7,104 bases of DNA from Anaerosporobacter sp031551385 (GTDB lineage Bacteria; Bacillota; Clostridia; Lachnospirales; Lachnospiraceae). The stretch lies in assembly GCF_031551385.1 (NCBI RefSeq), contig NZ_JAVBNS010000082.1, forward strand, positions 1 through 7,104. The letters are read 5' to 3'. Below, one piece after another: positions 6,314-7,104 of the stretch (positions within the stretch are counted from its first letter, which is position 1; each line of letters starts with the position of its first letter). The notes under the pieces are model-generated. The model saw nothing but the letters and a program-made list of their open reading frames with translations, searched no databases and was not told where the DNA came from. The position numbers and the translations under genes were made by a program.

Positions 6314-6538
6314 TTAGTCGATTGATTCAATTGTTAGTTTGAATTCATCCTCAACTTTTTCAACTTTACCGTGCATAGCAAAGAAGTTTTCACAATTAGG
6401 GCATTCCATTTCGTCAAAATCAATATCGAAAGAATCTTCACCTTCTAATTCTGTTTCGTCTTCTGCTTCTAATTCTACATCAATTTCAAATCCAATTTTG
6501 CAATATGGACATTTTACTTCTGCTGTAATATTTGCCAT
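6314..6538 (-). CDS. Small acidic zinc-ribbon protein, function unknown
   Basis: This is a 74-residue protein starting MANITAEVKCPYC. The chosen ATG (6536-6538) has a strong AAGGAGG (6545-6551) six bases upstream. An ATG further upstream (6569-6571) would add 11 residues (MLLLLNLRRLS) encoded by the ribosome binding site region itself, so it is rejected. Two zinc knuckles are visible, C10-P-Y-C13 and C46-P-N-C49, which should form one four-cysteine zinc site. Between them lies a strongly acidic stretch (about 20-45). Overall about a third of residues are Asp or Glu, with five Lys and no Arg, so it is unlikely to bind nucleic acid by charge alone. No signal peptide or membrane segment is seen, so it is cytoplasmic. 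I do not recognise a named family. A small protein-interaction or zinc-handling role is possible. It is monocistronic, with its own promoter and terminator. Confidence 0.88.
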   Translation of the reverse strand: MANITAEVKCPYCKIGFEIDVELEAEDETELEGEDSFDIDFDEMECPNCENFFAMHGKVEKVEDEFKLTIESID

Positions 6539-6578
6539 TGAGAGCCTCCTTAAGTTTAGCAATAGTAACAATTTAGAA

Positions 6579-6603
6579 CTTAGGATGATAATGTCATTCT
6601 AAG
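6579..6603. repeat. Imperfect palindrome in the leader of the zinc-ribbon gene
   Basis: CTTAGGATGA (6579-6588) and TCATTCTAAG (6594-6603) are complementary over ten positions with one G-T wobble, around five bases. It lies in the roughly 95-base leader between the promoter (6639-6667) and the ribosome binding site (6545-6551). It may be an mRNA hairpin or a repressor site downstream of the start point. Confidence 0.45.
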
Positions 6604-6638
6604 ATAGATAAACGTTACAAGTGTATTTATACCTCCAT

Positions 6639-6667
6639 ATTATAGCATAGCAAACTAGGTGATACAA
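6639..6667 (-). promoter_or_regulatory. Strong promoter of the zinc-ribbon gene
   Basis: On the minus strand TTGTAT (6662-6667) and a perfect TATAAT (6639-6644) are separated by exactly 17 bases, and the -10 is preceded by TGC, making an extended TGCTATAAT. This is the best sigma-A type promoter in the window. Transcription should start near 6632. Confidence 0.8.
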
Positions 6668-6788
6668 CCAATTGTTTATTAAGATGTTATTAAATAAAAC
6701 GTAATAAAACATAAATTGATACATAAAGAATATATGATACTACATGATAATTATAAAAACAAAGATTTCATTTTAGCGAATAGTAAGA

Positions 6789-6794
6789 TATAAT
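6789..6794 (+). promoter_or_regulatory. -10 element of the MATE gene promoter
   Basis: A perfect TATAAT lies 31 bases before the ATG at 6826. The -35 region about 17 bases upstream (TTTCAT, 6766-6771) is a poor match, so the promoter may be weak or activator-dependent. It points away from the zinc-ribbon promoter, so 6539-6825 is a divergent intergenic region. The AT-rich part, about 6668-6765, holds no gene that I can see. Confidence 0.55.
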
Positions 6795-6825
6795 GGAACT
6801 ATTACGCATTGAAGGGAAGAACGTT

Positions 6826-7104
6826 ATGAGAAAGTTAATCGGTAACAAGAAGTTCTACCGAATGTTATTAGCAATTGCAGTTCCTATCATGATTCAGAAT
6901 GGAATTACGAATTTTGCTGGAATGCTAGATAACATTATGGTTGGTAGAATAGGAACGGAGCAGATGTCGGGTGTTGCGATTGTGAATCAATTGCTGTTTG
7001 TATTTAATCTATGTATCTTTGGTGGTGTATCTGGAGCAGGTATTTTTGGAGCGCAATTTTTTGGACAAGATAACCAAGAAGGGGTAAGAAGTGCATTTCG
7101 ATTT
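6826..7104 (+). CDS. MATE-family efflux transporter, N-terminal part
   Basis: An open frame of 93 codons runs off the right edge. The family usually has about 450 residues in twelve membrane segments, so only about a fifth is present. The start MRKLIGNKKFYRMLLAIAVP and the following segment IMIQNGITNFAGMLDNIMVG are characteristic of MATE proteins. So are the conserved G-T-E-Q-M-S-G-V-A-I stretch (43-52) and GAGIFGAQFFGQ (70-81) at the end of the second membrane helix. These are membrane antiporters that export cationic drugs or metabolites using a sodium or proton gradient; the substrate cannot be predicted. AAGGGA (6812-6817) precedes the ATG by eight bases. Confidence 0.92.
   Translation, partial: MRKLIGNKKFYRMLLAIAVPIMIQNGITNFAGMLDNIMVGRIGTEQMSGVAIVNQLLFVFNLCIFGGVSGAGIFGAQFFGQDNQEGVRSAFRF

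Noticed and set aside
6339..6602. 87-residue Ser-rich plus-strand frame
   Set aside because: It is the antisense of the acidic zinc-ribbon gene, whose Asp/Glu codons read as Ser and similar residues in the opposite frame.
6693..6710. AATAAAAC repeated at 10-bp spacing between the zinc-ribbon and MATE genes
   Set aside because: Two short copies in a very AT-rich region with no further symmetry; this is expected by chance.

Overview
The window looks like a chromosomal segment of a low-GC Bacillota, most likely a Clostridia of the Lachnospiraceae type. The evidence is AT-rich DNA, strong AGGAGG-type ribosome binding sites, compact hairpin terminators between convergent genes, and protein families typical of that group: a HAMP sensor kinase, an LCP protein paired with a priming glycosyl-phosphotransferase, a membrane-anchored HtrA and a MATE exporter. 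The lineage is inferred from sequence character only. No insertion sequence, phage gene, CRISPR array, tRNA or rRNA is visible.

Layout. (1) 1-1251, plus strand: a HAMP sensor histidine kinase interrupted by two in-frame stop codons (TAA at 571, TAG at 589), leaving a membrane/HAMP fragment and a kinase fragment in the same frame. (2) 1263-1322: a long imperfect hairpin, a shared terminator for the kinase and the convergent LCP gene. (3) 3862-1335, minus strand: a two-gene unit, an undecaprenyl-phosphate sugar phosphotransferase followed by an LCP-family ligase. These are the membrane-priming step and the wall-attachment step of a surface glycan pathway. A perfect 10-bp inverted repeat lies between them. 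(4) 3863-4238: a 376-bp divergent regulatory region with a promoter for the minus-strand unit, an extended -10 promoter candidate for htrA, 11-bp-phased direct repeats and a long foldable leader. (5) 4239-6236, plus strand: a 665-residue HtrA/DegP serine protease with intact triad and one PDZ domain, an unusual Asn/Gln/Tyr-rich cytoplasmic N-terminus of about 190 residues, and an Asp/Asn-rich tail. (6) 6254-6290: a perfect bidirectional terminator. (7) 6538-6314, minus strand: a 74-residue acidic zinc-ribbon protein with a near-consensus promoter. (8) 6826 to the end, plus strand: the first 93 codons of a MATE exporter.

Working together: the genes share an envelope theme (sensing, wall or capsule glycan assembly, extracytoplasmic protein quality control, efflux), but apart from the transferase-LCP pair they are separate transcription units. 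I see no convincing new multi-gene system. The points most worth a second look are the doubly interrupted kinase, the htrA leader and upstream repeats, and the prion-like N-terminus of HtrA.
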